From the NCBI RefSeq assembly GCF_007655135.1, contig NC_045130.1, forward strand, positions 20,589,363-20,653,362: 64,000 nt of DNA, given 5' to 3'. The notes below the pieces were generated by a model. It was not told the DNA's origin. It did not search any database and worked only from the letters and a program-made list of their open reading frames with translations. This document shows positions 21,655-33,774 of the stretch, piece after piece; within the stretch, counting starts at the first letter, position 1; each line of letters starts with the position of its first letter. This DNA is from Punica granatum. Taxonomy: Eukaryota > Streptophyta > Magnoliopsida > Myrtales > Lythraceae. Both the position numbers and the translations under genes were made by a program.

Positions 21655-23165
21655 AGCTTCGGTTGCTTTTCTATTTCAGTCAATTTCCTTTTCTTATTCG
21701 TTTTCATCCTATTTCTTTGTCCTTTTTCTATTTTCATCGTTCCATTCAATTTTTTTTTATTAGAGAAAAATTGTTTTTGGTCCTTAATTTTAGTTGCTTT
21801 TTCTTATTCTATCCTAATTCACTTGTTTTTCTTTCATTTGTCCTCAGCGTAGCCCACCTTGCTCACCTTAATCATTTTCTGGCTGGATAACTTGTTCATC
21901 TTAATCTTACTATTTATGTTACCCGTCAAAATAGTAACATGAAACTTTTTAACATAAAGACGTTCAACGTTAAAACTTTTATGACAGAAAAGGGGGGAGC
22001 TAGGGAAAGGAGGGAGAGAGGGGAGTGATTTTTTCTTTTTTCTTTTTTTCTTTTTTTTCCTGGCGGGGTGGGGGGGATCGGGGAATCAATGACACTGCAG
22101 ACACCAGCATGCAGGAGTTTGCGCGTAAGTGATGAGGGATCGGAGTCGGACTGATCGGGCTTAAAGTCTGGCTATGACGACCTCATATCATATGTGTAAC
22201 TGTGACATGCATTGAGCCCCCCTCTCCCTCTCAAGTGGTGAACCCAATAAATCTTGAATTTTGGTCACTTTTTAAAAATATAAAATCACGGATATTAATT
22301 GAGTTACCACTTCTCTCATCCGTCCAATTCATCAAGAAGAAGAAGAAGAAGAATATTGGAGAAGGGGATAGAAGAGTTTGACTTATTGGAGAAGGGGGTG
22401 GGTGGCGGGCGGGAATGGATGGTCCCAACCACCAATTTGGGAGAACTCAGACGGGGCCGCCAACATGGTCCGAACCTTGTTGGCTCGGTTCTCCCCCAGC
22501 AAATGGTTACAACCCACTGGCGGCCTCTCTATGCGAATGGGTGTCCGGTGGGTTCAAAGCCCGCCGACGACCTCCGTCTTGGGGTGGATGGCCAACGAGG
22601 ATGGCCCCATCCTCTTGACCGATCAATCATTGTTTTTGCTCTTTTTTTTTTACATTTTTATAATTTTTTTTATTTTGAATTATTTGTATTATTTTGCTAA
22701 TGCAGTATGACACCGTTTGCCACCTAAGCATCATTTCCTTGCCATGTCAGCAAATTAGACCGAATATTGGACAAACAATAGAAGTGGCAAGCCAACTGAA
22801 GTCTGTGATTGTATTTGTTGAAAAATATGCTATTTTTGAAAAATCGACCAAGGATCATCATTTATTGGATGATTAATCCTATTATTTTAAAATTTTAATT
22901 TTCTAAAAATAATTTTTATATTAAAAATATGATGTTAGAATTTTTAACAAAAAAATTAAATAATGAGATTTAGGTAAACGAACAAAATTGAAAAGAAAAT
23001 GGGGGTGAATCAGGAGTTTGGGGGAGTAATTAAAACTGAGAATTTAATATGATTTTTCTTTATTCGAAAATTGAAAAAAAGTATGAAAATGGAAAAGTGA
23101 TAAGGATGCATGATGGAAACAAATAAAGAAAATGAATTAAAATAAAAAAATCAACCAGAGCAATT
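21655..23165. mobile_element. Non-autonomous DNA element with long inverted ends
   Basis: The left about 105 bp (starting near CTTCGGTTGCTTTTC) and the reverse complement of the right about 110 bp (starting near CTCTGGTTGATTTTT) align through shared phrases such as ATTC-TTTTC, TTTCCAT-AT and CATTCAATTTTT-like blocks. The interior is GC-rich (22370-22620) and AAG-repetitive at 22334-22351. No transposase is present. Borders and target duplication are unresolved; a related end lies near 23690-23800. Confidence 0.4.
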
Positions 23166-26100
23166 GAATGACCGATTTTACAAAATTCTCCTCACAATCG
23201 CAGTGATTTTAAACCGCTCAAGTTCTTCCAAAATTGAAACTCATAGTTAAAGGTTTTTTGGGCATTTAAGCAACCCCAATCCCTAATTTCATTAGATTAA
23301 TGAAGAAAACTTGATTCATCAAGTAGATTTCAAGAATTACCTCTTTGTTATTTAAAATGTCAAACTTAAATTATTTGCCATGAAGAGAGATGAGGGAGGC
23401 GGAAAGGGAAAAGAAATGTTCGTTGAATCCGTATTTTGCCTGCAGGCCGAGACGACCACTCGATTCTTAATTTGTGTCTGTCGTCAATGCAACATTCAAT
23501 TGCCGACTTGTGCTTCTCTATGCTGTGGAAGAAGATGAGCAACGGGGATAATAGTTTAAGTTGGGTTTTCTTTTTATTTTCTTTTAATGAGTTTTCCTTT
23601 ATTAGAGTATTAATTCAAAATTAAGACAGACATATGGCAGCCATGTGTGTGCTACGGTATGATGCTTGCATCTTCTTGGGTTACATGTCAGCAAACTTAA
23701 TAATTTAATTAACGGAAGGAGAAAAATAGAAAATTAATGAAAGATATAGGACCAAATTAGAAAAAAATTAAGAAAATGATTAAAACAGAAAATCAACGAA
23801 AGCTATATGATCAAATCAATACTCTTCCCTTCACAATAACAAGGCTCTGATAAGTAAACAATTTTTTCTTTATTTTCTTAATTCAATTTTCATTTCATTT
23901 AATTTGAATCCATAAATTCTTAACATAATTGAAAGATTGATTTTAATTGAATTTTCATATCCTATATCAGGATAATCAATTATTGCTTACCATATCGGTT
24001 CAATTATTCATTTATTACTGTTTTAATACCTAATTTACTATTTTCTTTAATTTTCGAAACGTTCCAACTCTAATTGATTTCCTCTTCCTATATATAATAG
24101 CAAATATTATAACTGTAAAATCCTAAAAAAGGATTCTGGTTTTTTTGCACTTTATGCTTTTTATGGGTTTTGTGGTTCTAGGTTTTTATGGTTTTTTAAG
24201 GATTTTTTAGAGTTTTAGTATTAGTATTAGGATTTTAGGATATATTAGTCTGCAAAAGTATAGCTATTAAATTTAGTAATTAAGAGAGACTTAAATAATT
24301 CGAGATAAATTATCACCAAAATTAAAAAAAAGGGGTATTTTTGGATTCGAGAAATGTTCATTAAATGATTAATTTGTTTAAATATGGTAACTAATGATTA
24401 GTAAATCTTGCTCCAATGGCATAGGATAGAAGAACCCATTTTAATTAGTATTTTCAAGGTGAATTCTATAATAAGAGAATGTTATAGGTGAGTAAAAAAA
24501 GGATATGCAAACTATGGTTGAGACTTTGTAATAAAAAAATTATACTTTAATTGGCAATGTAACTTTTTGCATGTTACATGCTCGATGCTCTTTGTTATTT
24601 ATATTCAATTAGTAATTGTAATTTATCAAATATCAATTACAAACACTACAAGCCATCATGTCATTATATGTCCAAAATATATTTTCTAAAATATTAATTA
24701 AAACATGTGAACGCGGGCAAGAGCACTAGTATATAATAATTTTTTTGGCGTATATATGATACGGCCTGCATTAGAATATTAGGTGTATTTATATATTGGA
24801 TGTGTTGACAAAAATTTAAGACTGTAACCGTGGCTTATATGTATATAACAAATAAGAATGAGTATAACATAATATTGTTATTAAGAATATAATGAGCTAA
24901 AATCAATATCTTTCTCTTTTTATTTTTGGTGGTCAATGTCTTTCTTTTATTTATAAATAAAAGAAATGGGACATAGTATTGTTGATATAGTTAGGACATA
25001 ATGAAAAGTAAATTAGAAAGAAGAAATAAAGTAATTGAAATGAGGGTTGACAAAAATAAGGAACAATTGGAAAATGGCTAACACTTGGCATATTCATGGG
25101 CACGCAAATTAGATTTGATGTATACATAGTTAATTTAAATATCTTAAACAAATTTAACTAATTTATCAAATAAAATTTAAATTAGCATTAAGAAATATTA
25201 CAAAGAAAGGAAAGGAAATGGAAAAATAAGGGAAAAAAAAGGAACTGACATGTGGATATCTAAACCAAAGTTTTAGTTTATTAAGATACCTCAGCTCATC
25301 ATCAGTTAAATTTCTACTAATTGATATTTACATAAATTACTGTAGATTATTTTTGAATTGTCTCGAAAGTTTCCCTGATAATTATAAGAAAATTAATGAA
25401 TAATATTATATAATTTAATTCTTTAGTGAATTTTTTAATATTATTTTAATTATACTACTAGGCACACTTTTTGAGGTCGAGTAAGCATTTTTCACATATA
25501 GTTAAAATATCTTGAGTATTAACTTTAGCGTTTTAGACTAACATTCTCATTAATTTATATTTGATATATTCACATATGATTATTTGATTCTAATCTACAA
25601 TTATATTAATGTATGAAAAGATTTTTCATGCAGAAATCCCAAGAAAACAAGAATGATGTAAGGCAATTTTTTAAAGTAAATAATAGAGAATAGTGTCTTC
25701 AGATGCATTGAAAAAATATGAAAAGGAAGAATATTGAGTTAGAACAATGTTGTATTTTAGCATTTCTTCCTCGTATTGTTTATCGAGTTCTGAATTCGAA
25801 CTAATCCTCCATCCCTTGCATACTTTTATATTTGATTGCAAAATATTTTGTTCTATATTCCACGTTAAATATTTTTCTTTTACTAATACGTATTATTTGA
25901 TATATAATAAATATTAATGTTATTCTCCATTATTTTAATATTTTTCATGCCATCTATAATTACTATAAAATTTGAAATTTTAATTTAAATAATATTAACT
26001 GAAATCGAAAAATGAAAAAGTAGTAAATATTAAATTCACAAAATAAGTTATAAAGTATCAACTAAAATACTACAAGTTAGTATTCCATTACATATTGCTA

Positions 26101-27885
26101 AAAATATATATTAAAGATGAATTAAATTAAAATATATATAAAAAAAAACATCCACGACACCCGCAAACAAGAAAATTAGTTGAAAATTGTTTCTTTTACT
26201 CCGACTCCACCAAGACCTGTCTCAGTAAGGAGATGAAATTATTACTAGTATGAATGAGCTACACGATGCATGTAAAACAAATCATATAACGATTTAATCT
26301 TGCCGACTAAATCTAATCAAGTTCTGATTTTTCAAGGATAGTAAAAAAAAGAAAAAAACAAAGAAAGAAAGAAATTGGAAAAAGAGAGAGGGACAAAACA
26401 AAAGTTGCTGCAGTTCCTAGAAAAATAATAAAAGGGAGCAATAAGGAGAGAGATCGAGAGGAGCGAAAGGGACCCTTCACCATCTGCTTTTGGGACCCGA
26501 TCACTTTGCACGTAAATCTATGGCTATCCAGACCATTTGCGCGTCCTTTTGCGCTCACTTATACTAATTGCTGGCTTAATGATAACATTATCTCTTTTGT
26601 CCATTAATGATAACATTATTAGAAAACAATTAATTCTTATATGTGCATCGCACGGTAATTTTCTTTTTTCTAAAAATAGATAACCATTATGTATGATATA
26701 TAAATATTTTTTTATGAGGACATATATAAATGAATATAGATAGAAGAACAAAAAATGTACGTAATGAAGAAATATATATTCAAGCTTAGGCCCCATAATT
26801 TACCCAAAAAAAATAAACAAAAAAAAATTAAATTATGATTTAAGTCCTCTTAGTCAGGACTCAAGTCCTCTGCATTCAACTGCTTTCTTGGAGCAGTGAT
26901 CTTGTATGATAGAAAGGCGTATCCTTGATGCCAAAGCCTTTGTTAAAGTCCCGAACCATAGAGTACTGAGAACTGGTGCCACGGAATTGATATCTGGTAT
27001 CCTATTTTCAAACTAATTCCATATCCTCCTATTTGGTTTAAAATGTCACACAAGTAAAATCATGATGGCATACAAATTGAGTACTCTACTTATTGCTAAC
27101 AATATACTTATAAAGAAACCATAATCTTATGATTTATATAGTTGCATACGAGAAGTGGAGGTAGAATTAGCAGTGGTTAAAAAGATGATAAATAAAAATG
27201 GCTTTTGGATTGTATTTATAGGAAATTAAGCACATTAAACTTGAAAAGTATTATGTATTTCGATAAGTTCTTTTCAATTATCAAATTTTTTTTTAATTTT
27301 TCGAAAATTCTTATATATATGACTACATGCAAATAATATAGACAAATATCTAACATTCGTTTAATATAATACCAATAATATAGAGTAAAAATTTATTTGA
27401 CTGTAATTGAATGGTTATTTCACGTGGAAGTCAAGGTTTTATGTTAAAGTTTACATGGTGTATTCACATTTCCTCCTTCAACTTTTTTATAGTAAATAAT
27501 AAACGGTCGGAGGAGACAAATACAATTTATTCTCTAAGAATGAACTATGAAAAATGACAAACAGACAAATATCCTCATCATGAATTATATAACATCTGAA
27601 TAGTTCAAAAGATAAATCACAAACTCAGGGCTTTAAAAAACCAGAGTCGTGGCGCTTTTCTCATAAATATGTCCCGACTTTTATATATTTAATTAATTAC
27701 AAACTTTTTTTTGTTGTAATTTACAAACTAAATTCATTATGATTGTATAGTTCTCTATCCCTAATTCTGTCTCCAACTCTTATCCGAATTCTTAAAATTC
27801 GGAAAATATGTGGAAGCAAGGGATATAGATTGAAACGAATTTGAGCATTTGGTGGCTCGAATTTCAGTTTCATAAATAATATTTA
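23166..27885. other. Long AT-rich intergenic stretch, no gene seen
   Basis: Nearly 5 kb without a supportable gene. Short open frames are compositional. A possible Helitron-type end (AACGCGGGCAAGAGCACTAGT) lies at about 24711-24731, but its hairpin is weak. A GC-containing stretch at 26160-26560 has no recognised feature. Confidence 0.45.
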
Positions 27886-27915
27886 ACTAGGTGTTAACCC
27901 GTGCATTGCACCGGA
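27886..27915 (-). mobile_element. Possible Helitron 3' terminus, minus strand
   Basis: On the minus strand a GC-rich hairpin (CCGGTGCAATGCACGGG) is followed by TTAACACCTAGT and then T. Hairpin, spacing and CTAGT end fit plant Helitron 3' termini, which insert between A and T. The 5' TC end, expected at higher coordinates, was not found. Confidence 0.45.
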
Positions 27916-28602
27916 ATTTCTAATGTGAATATGAAGTCAATTTTATATTATGAGAATATTAATAAGATAAAAAAAATGCATAAACATTATATATAAACAT
28001 ACAAATATATAAATCATTCGCACTGGGAGAGTGCGGGACAAGCGGATTGGAGCAAAGAAGCATGGAGAAATTTTAGGAGAAAGAGAGGCAGTCGACAAAC
28101 TTATTTTATCCGCTTAATTTGTGAAGAATAACTCTATTTATAGGATTGTTAGTATGAAACAATTAAAGTATACAAAGATCATTTTATATCTCAAGATGCT
28201 TATGTTATCGAGTAATAACTTTTCAATTTGCAAGAAAGAATCTTAATGTGTACAAATAACGTGTACTAATTAGTCGATTATAATCCAATTTTAAAAAATG
28301 ATCATTTAACCAATGGAAGATGGATCATAAAATAGCAAACTTGACGAAACTCTCTTATAGAATTAAACTTTTCAAAAATTTCAAAAGACAATCAACTATT
28401 AGTTGAGGGTTTTAAGAAAATGACGGTGTGGTGCTTTCTTATAAGCACACTCCATTTTATATATTATAATTGATTTGTCTATTGAATTGACAAAATTGCT
28501 CAATCCTACTATCTACCGAAAAAATTCTAAATCCTACTAAAAAATGTGCCATTATCCTCCAAAAACTTGTGTTTAATAAATTACCTTTGGATATTAATAC
28601 AA

Positions 28603-30480
28603 GGGTTAATAGTCTAAAAATACATATACTTTCTTAAATTCCAAATCTATCAATTTTTGTTATTTTGACTTGTAAAATATTCAAAGTTTCACTCTGTTTT
28701 CACATCTACCAAAAACGTCAATTGCTCCGTTAAATTTGTTGATGTGACTATTAACGGTGCTGATGTGGTAAATGGAATTTGGACTTACATTATTTTTGTT
28801 TTCATAAAGTCACAAAATTTAATTTATTCCCAGATCTACCGATTTTTTTATTTTTCATAAAATCATAAACTTTTTGCTCCTTTAATTATTTTAAAAGTAT
28901 TGATCCCTTTCTATGATGTGATTTTTAATTAGTCTTACTTCAAATAAAAAAATCAATTTAAATTATATTCAGTGCTCAAATTATTTGAAATTTTAAATGG
29001 GTTTCATATTTTGCTATAATGACATCACTGGATACGTCCAGTCATGCCCTGGATTTGGATCGTAACATTTAGCCATGCAAATTTTTTTTCTAAGATCTAT
29101 TTAGCCGTGTAATTATAAGTACATATAGAGAGTTAGATTTGAACCAGTACTCCATGAAATATTATGAATTATCTACTTCTGAATATTTCTATTCTGTCAC
29201 ATCGTATCGGAGCTGACAGTCCTCAATTGTTGGTTGGAGCTTGCCTAACTTACTAGCGGCAGGTCAGTCTAATCCAATAGTGGGAAGCAACTCTAGTACT
29301 CTAGCTACTAATAGAATTCTTTCCTAATCTCTGCTTCTCAAGTAAGGGGGATGGATTGCTTAGTAAGGGTAAGTCAATCTAGCTCAAAAGTGAGAAGTAG
29401 CTCTAGTACCCTAGCTACCATTAGAATTTTCCTAATTCCTACTTCTCATGTAAATAAAAAAGAAATTCAAGTAAGTGGGAAGTTTGCTTTGTTTATTAGG
29501 GGACATGGCAATCTAGTATAATGGTCGGAAGTAACTCTGGTCAACTGATTATTTAGCTTGTCGAATTCTCTTTTTGTTTTCTTAAATATGAGAATGACCT
29601 AGAATAAAATTCAAATAGTGTAGGAAACCAATATAATTTCATTATGCTAAAACAAAATACAGTAATAATACCACATAATTAAATAAAAAGCACATCGATT
29701 TATTTGAATTATTTTTATTTATATGGGAAGTAGGAGATAGGGAAAATTCTACTAGTAAGGATACTAGAGTGACTTCCTACCAATGGATTAGATGGACCTG
29801 CACTCTAGTAAGTAATGCAGGCTCCATCCCACTTTCTTTTTTCTTTTTCTTTTTAACTTAGGAAGCAAGAACTGAGGAAAAACGTTTTACCTATAGTTTG
29901 GGCAGCTACTTCCCATCATAGCATTATATTGACATGCCTCCTACTAAGCAATGTAAACTCCATCCAGCAGTTGAGGACTATCATGTACAGTACCATACAA
30001 AACTTATATGAAAGTTCAAATGATTCGAGGATTGAATATTTATACACCGACTTAGACTAAATTTTTATTTTCAAGTGAGGATTAACAAATACACCTAGAA
30101 GCAAGTACTCTGAAAAATTTAAAAATCTCGTTATTAAAAGCGATAAATTGATTTATTTATTAAATAATAAAAAATAAAAATAAAATTGTTAGATTTGAGA
30201 AAATTTTAAAAGTTTATCATTTTTTGAAAACAAAGAATTGTTAGATTTGGAAAATCTTAAAAGAATGTGATTTTATGGGGAAAAAAAAAGAATGCCAGCT
30301 TATATTCCATTTGCCATGTCGGTACTGTTATCATTGACGTCAGTATTTTTGATGGAGAAACTGACGTTTCAGTAGATGTGAAAACGGAACGAAATTTTGT
30401 GAAATTTACATATCAAAATTTTAAAAAAATGATAGATTTAGAAATTTAAGGAAAATATATGTATTTTTATGCTATAACCC
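28603..30480. mobile_element. Mutator-like non-autonomous element, 1878 bp
   Basis: Ends are GGGTTAATAGTCTAAAAATAC and the reverse complement GGGTTATAGCATAAAAATAC. Similarity between the two ends runs for about 200 bp, through TTTTCACATCTAC and ATTTGCCATGTC/GCTGATGTGG-type phrases. The flanks are TTAATACAA (28594-28602) and TTAATAAAA (30481-30489), an 8-of-9 match, and 9-bp duplications are the Mutator superfamily signature. No transposase frame exists inside; instead a second inverted-repeat element is nested at 29215-29982. Confidence 0.7.
29215..29982. mobile_element. Nested inverted-repeat element with internal tandem blocks
   Basis: The left end GACAGTCCTCAATTG-TGG and the reverse complement of the right end GATAGTCCTCAACTG-TGG match imperfectly for about 80 bp, through a shared GTGGGAAG/ATGGGAAG phrase. 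Inside, a block with GTCAATCTAG-type text, GGAAGTA-CTCTAGTAC and CTAGCTAC repeats at about 29260, 29375 and 29500, and in reverse near 29760-29800. It lies inside the Mutator-like element. Confidence 0.5.
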
Positions 30481-30489
30481 TTAATAAAA

Positions 30490-31112
30490 TTACATCTCAC
30501 ATCATTGTGAATAGTGAGGAGGATTATTATAATCTATTCGATATAGAATGATTGCTAAAATATGAAAGTAACTCGATTCTTGGGCCAAATAATTAGATAA
30601 TTAGTTAGTTTAATTATTTGGATGGATATTAATGATGGAGATTCACGTATAAACTTTTGTAAAACCATCATGACAAGGCAATCGATAAATGGATGCCCAG
30701 AAAGAATAGTACCTTATCTTATCTGAAATTAATTTATGTATTAAATGCAATCAACAAAAATTTGATCGTAAAAAATAAAACTTAATTTTATATATATAGA
30801 CACATAAGAAAAGGAGGGAGGCAGGTGCTGCTTATCCAGTGTACTTAGGCTAGTCAAAAATGCACTATAGGTCTTTAGGGCTCGATTTCCCAAAGAATAA
30901 AAACTTTAGGACTCAAGTTGTTGGAATTTGCTGTTACTTTATATGTATACGAGAGCTCTGCTGAATCTTCCAAATTATCTTCAAAACAATATACTATCTA
31001 CATATAGTGGCATGATTATAATTTCAATAACATGGTTATTTAAAAGTATTAGTGGGATTATAAGTTACACTTTAATTAATTATTAAGGAGAAGATAGCAT
31101 TTTTGTCTATAA
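30490..31112. other. AT-rich intergenic sequence, no gene seen
   Basis: Non-coding sequence between the Mutator-like element and the CLE gene. Nothing recognised. Confidence 0.45.

Positions 31113-31157
<45 letters not shown>
31113..31157. repeat. Compound (AT)n(GT)n microsatellite
   Basis: An AT run of about 8 units followed directly by a GT run of about 14 units, roughly 450 bp beyond the stop codon of the CLE gene. Confidence 0.95.
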
Positions 31158-31158
<1 letters not shown>

Positions 31159-31612
31159 TTGCAGTTATCTGTGCTTACTATGTATGCGTAGATGACTATA
31201 ATCGCGTAATTATCATTGCAAACTTAGACAAGAAAAGCAGGCCCTGACCAAGACTAGGTTTTCATGTATCTATGAATGGTTCGATGACTGCACGTATTAA
31301 ATTATCAATTCCTATAACACTAATTAGAATAAGAAATTTGAAGCCATAACTAGTAGAAAAATAAATAAAAGGAGAAAAATGAAGCTGATGAATAGGAATT
31401 GAGCAAAAAAAAAAGAAAGAAGCTGATGAATTAGGAATCAAGAAGTGGAACTGTTCAGAAACATATCTCCATGGTCCCCTCAGCTCTAATCGTACTTGTA
31501 CAGAAAGTGATTTAACTGTATAAATTAAACTCTAAAAAGAAAACACCCCCACGATAAAAGAACAAAAGAAGCATTGTACATTCTATAAAACTTCACTCTA
31601 CCGTAAAAATAA

Positions 31613-32002
31613 TTACCGATTCGAAATAGGATTCGGTCCGCTTGGGACTTCGTGTTCACTAGCATTGAAAATCTTGTCTTGCCACGGGAGCGATGGTGAC
31701 CTGCGACGAACTCGGGGCCCTTCTCTCCCTCTCCCATTCCGCCGACCTCTCACCGTACCAGCCAAGCTCACATGCGGCAAACCACTCCGACTCGTCGGTG
31801 GAGAGTTTGCAGTACCGACCATTAACCTGTGCCTTCTTGCGCCGGTTCTCCGGTGGTGATTCGAGTCAATTCGTCCGCCAGTAATTGGGAGACTTTCTTC
31901 CTTTTCTTCCATGCTCAAGGGAATCGAGATGAGGAATAAGAGGAGGAGAAGGGATATAAGGGAGGAGGTGTTGGGAGAGAGTGTTCCTTCTTCAATAGCC
32001 AT
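31613..32002 (-). CDS. CLE41/44: CLE41/CLE44-type prepropeptide (TDIF precursor)
   Basis: Secreted signalling peptide precursor, single exon, 129 residues. Residues 14-30 form a Leu/Ile-rich signal peptide (SLISLLLLLFLISIPLS). A variable, basic middle region follows with several Arg pairs (RR at about 52, 87 and 99-101). The C-terminus is HEVPSGPNPISN at 117-128, the exact TDIF dodecapeptide of CLE41 and CLE44, followed by one extra Arg and the stop. In Arabidopsis the processed, hydroxylated peptide is made in phloem and perceived by the receptor kinase PXY/TDR on cambial cells, promoting division through WOX4 and blocking xylem differentiation. Pro120 and Pro123 are the residues hydroxylated in TDIF. 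The first ATG gives the signal peptide at a normal distance. A TATA motif lies 110 bp upstream. Identity is firm because the dodecapeptide is diagnostic; orthology to CLE41 versus CLE44 is not resolved. Confidence 0.93.
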   Translation of the reverse strand: MAIEEGTLSPNTSSLISLLLLLFLISIPLSMEEKEESLPITGGRIDSNHHRRTGARRHRLMVGTANSPPTSRSGLPHVSLAGTVRGRRNGRGREGPRVRRRSPSLPWQDKIFNASEHEVPSGPNPISNR

Positions 32003-32110
32003 GCAAAATAGATATCAGCCTCACTCACATTCATCTCCTCCTTAGTCCTAAAGGTTTTCACATATGTGAGACAGCGGGGCTCTGATTTGTGGAAGGGCTC
32101 GAATTTCGAA

Positions 32111-32119
32111 ATATATAAA
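32111..32119 (-). promoter_or_regulatory. Probable TATA box of the CLE gene
   Basis: TTTATATAT on the minus strand, about 110 bp upstream of the CLE start codon. It would give a leader of about 80 nt. Position is plausible; there is no transcript evidence. Confidence 0.5.
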
Positions 32120-32201
32120 GTAAAGGAAAACAGTACAAATTAAATGCTTTACATATGTGTGTGTGTGTATACTCACAAAGACACCTCTTTGTGCGATATA
32201 T

Positions 32202-32223
32202 GGGGTTGGGGTTGGGGTTGGGG
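32202..32223 (+). repeat. Four GGGG runs, G-quadruplex motif upstream of the CLE gene
   Basis: GGGG occurs four times with TT spacers. This is a textbook intramolecular quadruplex sequence on the plus strand, the template strand for the CLE gene; the coding strand is the C-rich partner. It sits about 85 bp upstream of the predicted TATA box. A GT run (32156-32169) lies between them. Confidence 0.85.
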
Positions 32224-33520
32224 AACAAGGTCGGTCGACCACTTTATCGGACAATTAGTCAGTCATGAAAATAATCACATAATCATATGACACCCATACA
32301 AAACGTATTACCCTCGAGGAACTTACCCTATTACCAAGAGTTCAATATATAAGTTCAGCTGAGCGGTTAGACGTGTAGCAGTGCATCTTATGTTCGTCTC
32401 AGTGGCCCCTTGTCTTGCATTACACGATACAACCATTTACACGAGTTCAAGAAGAGCGACTTGACTTACTTGGGTCATCGACTCGTGTGATATCCATACC
32501 CATAATGATGCTTAGATTTTGCTTTCGCAGTCTTATCAGTCAAATATGATATGGTAAGTGAACTTAAACAAAGGGCAATAGTCAACAACGTTAATACGGC
32601 CCCGTCATTTGAATCGAGTCCGTTCGATATGACAGCAGTGGCTAGCCTTTTGTCATGTCTTCAATTTGGAGGAGCAAGGAAAGAGTTCAAAAAGAGCGGG
32701 GCGGGGACAAGTGGAGCCCATAGAGATAACAAGGCGTCAAGGGCAAAATCTACAGCAATGTTCGAAGAGACAATTAGATACGGACAGCTTTACAAATCTT
32801 GTTTTTAAAGAGCATCCTGTTTGGGTCGAAAAGCCAACAGTTCAAAGACAAACTTCAGTCAGACAAACGTTAACATCAAGCTTCCTTGCAATAAAGTCCG
32901 TCCCCCTCCCCCAAAAGAAAACACGTAACTTCATTTGCCTACAGCAACAACCTTATTGAAAGAATAGCCCTCGTGGGCCGTACATGAATTGATGGTCGAA
33001 AGGAGCAACCGTCGCTGTGAGGAAGAAGGTAAGTGTTCAAACAACAGGAGCCTGAATTTTCCACTGGAAAATGAACCCCATGTCGCTTTACCTTATATAT
33101 ATCAAGAATTAATTTTTATGCGGACTCCTATGGAGTCTCAACGCCACATGGGGCATTAAAAGTTGGAAGGACATACTGACACAGAAAGCAGTGAGATATC
33201 TGCTGCATTGGCATAATCACATAAACCATCGTGAAATGACCACTGGTAACTAGAAAGCCGAATACGAACCAATGCACTTTGATGACAATCTTGAGATGGT
33301 CGAACTTACTGGCAACAATTCCTTACCTTAAAATCTTGACTCCATTCCGTCATCACATTCACTTAATAACGCAAGTAAAGTAAACCATAGAGTTTAGAAC
33401 AAGACCACAGAAATTTACACTTCACGGAAACACATCCGTCCCTAAAGTATATCCGAAAAGGTTCAGTTTCTACCCACCAAGAGCTACTCAGGAACATAGA
33501 AAAGTACATCTACTCGAGGG
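32224..33520. other. Intergenic region between the CLE and complex I genes
   Basis: Two overlapping plus-strand open frames (32551-32808 and 32666-32959) have somewhat better composition than background, but I recognise no family and no promoter or splice pattern for them. A gene remnant is possible. The rest is unremarkable. Confidence 0.35.
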
Positions 33521-33542
33521 ATCAATGACCCCAATAACAAAA

Positions 33543-33549
33543 TTTTATT
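33543..33549 (-). terminator. Polyadenylation signal of the complex I gene
   Basis: AATAAAA on the minus strand, about 225 bp after the proposed stop codon in exon 3, followed by a T-rich stretch. It supports the placement of the distant last exon. Confidence 0.55.
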
Positions 33550-33774
33550 GAATGATGATTTTGAAGAATCCCTGGGGGAAACGAGGAAGCAATTTTCTTT
33601 CATGATGAGATTCAAGGTTCTTTAAAAGCTAATCCAAATTGGAAACTTAAAATACCATTGGGAACAGAACACCAGGGTTCACAAAAAAAAACTTGCATCC
33701 ATGTCCTACCATCATATCAATGGAGGCCGAAACTTACAAAGTTGAAGATGCTGCAAACTTGGCTGTGATATTGA

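Noticed and set aside
31665..31884. Plus-strand frames over the CLE gene
   Set aside because: Antisense of the CLE coding region.
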